Source: Diphasiastrum complanatum
Taxonomy: Eukaryota > Streptophyta > Lycopodiopsida > Lycopodiales > Lycopodiaceae
Assembly: GCA_029204225.1 (NCBI GenBank)
Contig: CM055095.1
Location: 29,656,414 to 29,720,413, forward strand
Direction: 5' to 3'
Length of the DNA: 64,000 nucleotides
Positions 61,905-64,000 of the stretch are shown piece by piece. A program made the position numbers and the translations under genes. The stretch's first letter is position 1, and each line of letters starts with the position of its first letter. The notes beneath the pieces were generated by a model that had not been told where the DNA came from, made no database searches, and saw only the letters and a program-made list of their open reading frames with translations.

Positions 61905-62545
61905 AGGCGCTAAGGGAATAGTGGGTGTAAGTGGCCAGTGAGTTGTGAGGGTTTCTCCATCCTCTGACATGCATCACATTTTTGAATAAAAGATTTAACT
62001 TCCCTATAAACAATAGGCCACCAATACTTGGCGTTCGAAATTTCCTAGTGGTATTTTTAAGAGCATAATGTCTCCCCGAATCTTCTTCATGTAATGCATG
62101 GATTACAGTGGTGACTTCGGTGGGTTCTAGACAACGACAAAGATGTCAAATTCATCTAACAACAGAACCCATCTAACGATTCTACCTGAAAGATTGGGTT
62201 TATTCATTAAATGCTTAAGTGCGTAATGATCTACATGGAAAATAAAAGGATAACCTAAAAGGTAATGCCTAAACTTTTTTATAGAATAAATCATGCCTAA
62301 GGCTTTTCGCTCTGTAGTGGAGTGATTTTTCTCAGATGCTACTAACTGTCTACCAGCTTAGTAGATAGGGTAATCTTTATTCTGCTTGTCTTTTTGACTA
62401 CCCACTATCCTATTGCAACTGATGAAGTATCTACATATACATGAAACTTTTTTGTCCAATCTGGAGGTATTACTCTGAAAACCATCCTTCGCCTGGTCTA
62501 CTGTATAAACATCTGATCCAGATCTACTTATAGCCAAGACGACGA
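61905..62545 (-). pseudogene. Ty3/gypsy RNase H and integrase zinc finger, minus strand
   Basis: On the minus strand, FHVYVDTSSVAIG (RNase H start) is followed by fragments of the FxHY/L..P box and SLSRTHRSHH. HEEDSGRHYAL and then SFIQKC(D/V)ACQRMEKPSQL form the H2C2 finger, reached through frame shifts. The finger ends at about 61,930. The integrase core that should follow on this strand is absent and instead lies in the opposite orientation at 60,975. Confidence 0.7.
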
Positions 62546-63299
62546 AGGTTAATATAAAAATAGAAGGCTAAAGTGACCGTTTCACTAGTTGTTGGTATAC
62601 TTTTGTAGGAAATTTTACACCTTTATGCAAGAATATTAGTTCTCTGAGAGGAACCTTCGCCTGAGTCACATGAGAAATTGTCAAAATTGGCAAATCCAGC
62701 TTGATAGAAACCATGTAAAAATCATGTAAAATGTACATAAGTAGGTATCACACATGTGAGGCAATGGAGCCACGTGGGAAACCTACCCTAGTGTAGGTTA
62801 GATCAAGTCTAGTGAGTAGTGATTCTTAGTTTATAGGACCTACATCCTAGATTTAAGGTGAAAATGGATCAACTAGCCACCTACTTGACATGACTCTAGG
62901 AATGAGTCTAGAGTGGAAAATTAGGGCAAGAAAGCCAAATTAACTTTCTTATTACATGTTGTAAATTCACCTAACTTTACAAAGGAAGGACTTTTGCTAT
63001 GTATTCCATCCTAAAAGATAGATTATTTTTAGAACTCACTGACAATCTTGAGCTACTCCACTATGTACATTGTGAGTCTACAGGCCGTACAACAGATTGT
63101 GGTTCATGCGTGTGGACTTGGATTTGTAGATTTTTGCGATTGTTTGTGTTTCGAGGGCAGTTCTTCTTTTTTCCACCTGTATGTGTGCTGCCTCTTGGGC
63201 ATGCTTGTAGAATTATTTCAGGATCCTAAGCAAATGACTACAGATCACAGACTATGAAGCATTCAATCAACAATTAGCGAAGACAATGCGACAATCAGA

Positions 63300-63612
63300 G
63301 ATGGAGTAGAACTGAGAGTAGTTATGTATTTGTATTTTGTTTTGAGTGAGTCGATTAGTGTCTCACTCGTTGGTGGCCTATCGCTCCTCTAACAGAAGTT
63401 GCTATATGTTCTGCTCGTTGGCAGACTTTCATGCTTAGCTGATATTGCTAACAATATGCTAGCACTTCAAACTCTCTCGCATCTCTCTCGGTCATTGATT
63501 GTAGTAATCTATCTTGTGTATATATCCACTACATGGAGTTTACAAGATACTTTAACTATGAATTACAAGACAAGTTTACACTAATCAATTAGTTAGCTAC
63601 CTTGTGTCAACA
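63300..63612 (-). mobile_element. Probable 3' LTR of the copia element leaving the window
   Basis: On the minus strand TGTTGACACAAGGTAGC starts 60 bases after the pol stop, with an AGAAGCGA purine stretch before it. A TATA-like GGATATATACAC lies near 63,515. The far border, about 63,300, is uncertain. The stretch 62.55-63.3 kb contains nothing else recognised. Confidence 0.5.
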
Positions 63613-63671
63613 TCGCTTCTGACGGATGAGCATGACAATACAAGACTCCACGCTCGTTGAGCTACCAACTG

Positions 63672-64000
63672 TCAGCTCGACTTGTTTATCTTTGCTCTCC
63701 AGGGTGTCTTCATCATTTGGTTGTAGGGATGAACCTCGATCACTTTACCTTCGGTCTTTGCTTCGTCTTCAGCCTTCGGGTTGTGTTCGACCTTCGAGTC
63801 GTGTTCGACCTTCGGGCCTTTTTCGTCCTTCAGGATCTCTTCACTGTTCGGGATGTCTTCATCAAGGTTGTAGGAGTTCACCATTTCAGACACTCCCTCT
63901 TGAACGCTGCAACCTTTGTATATGTTCAGTCCCATTGCCTTTCTTTGTTTTGTGAAGAGTGCTTTGTCGAGCGGCTTCGTGAGCAAATCTGCAACCATGT
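63672..64000 (-). CDS. Copia pol C-terminus (partial at window edge), with acidic/lysine-rich extension
   Basis: On the minus strand the frame enters from beyond base 64,000 with MVADLLTKPLDKALFTKQRK, the RNase H end of copia pol. It continues for about 80 more residues, which include PKVEHDSKVEHNPKAEDEAK, before stopping at 63,672. Copia polyproteins usually stop soon after the ADxxTK motif, so the charged, semi-repetitive tail is unusual. No stop occurs in the visible part. Confidence 0.85.
   Translation of the reverse strand, partial: MVADLLTKPLDKALFTKQRKAMGLNIYKGCSVQEGVSEMVNSYNLDEDIPNSEEILKDEKGPKVEHDSKVEHNPKAEDEAKTEGKVIEVHPYNQMMKTPWRAKINKSS

Overview
The window is nuclear DNA of a land plant with a repeat-rich genome. 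Host genes have GT-AG introns of up to 12 kb. Ty3/gypsy and Ty1/copia remnants dominate, with an hAT DNA transposon and LINE relics, and there are several long (GA)n tracts. One host gene is the plant RanBP2/NZF type. The very long TE-filled introns and (GA)n load suggest a fern or gymnosperm-like genome, but this is inference and no species marker was found. There is no operon, prokaryotic gene, CRISPR array or convincing RNA gene.

Layout. 1-860: an LTR-like edge and degenerate repeats. 860-7760: a decayed gypsy pol split by a complete hAT element (1938-6757) with matching terminal inverted repeats, an 8-bp target duplication and a six-exon transposase carrying two single-base frame breaks. 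7.9-26.07 kb: the C-terminal part of a spliced host gene resembling a plant O-fucosyltransferase-family protein. Its introns of 12.1 kb and 4.7 kb hold gypsy fragments, LINE traces, microsatellites and a head-to-head gypsy arrangement. 26-31.4 kb: AT-rich DNA with a near-perfect 42-bp-arm palindrome, a G/C-rich patch and two 0.2-kb tandem duplications. 31.5-40.8 kb: four copia units, one on the minus strand with 5' LTR and primer binding site, one on the plus strand with both LTRs, and two fragments. 40.8-45.5 kb: an unrecognised minus-strand reading frame, a long TCGAAAAA-type repeat tract and LTR-like segments. 46.27-47.53 kb: a complete three-exon gene for a plant triple RanBP2-type zinc-finger protein, 0.8 kb downstream of an LTR with a primer binding site. 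47.5-57.7 kb: mostly featureless intergenic DNA with a decayed LINE and a 165-bp (GA)n tract. 57.7-60.2 kb: a decayed minus-strand gene of unknown family with a coiled-coil core. 61-62.5 kb: a gypsy pol whose parts lie in opposite orientations. 63.3-64 kb: the 3' end of a minus-strand copia element that leaves the window.

Only two host genes are supported, and they show no functional link. The rest is mobile DNA in various stages of decay. The strongest candidates for something undescribed are the autonomous-looking hAT element and the two unrecognised minus-strand reading frames (41.1-42.3 kb and 57.7-60.2 kb). The second and the flank of the first lie next to a shared GTCGCATTTTTCGC-type repeat.
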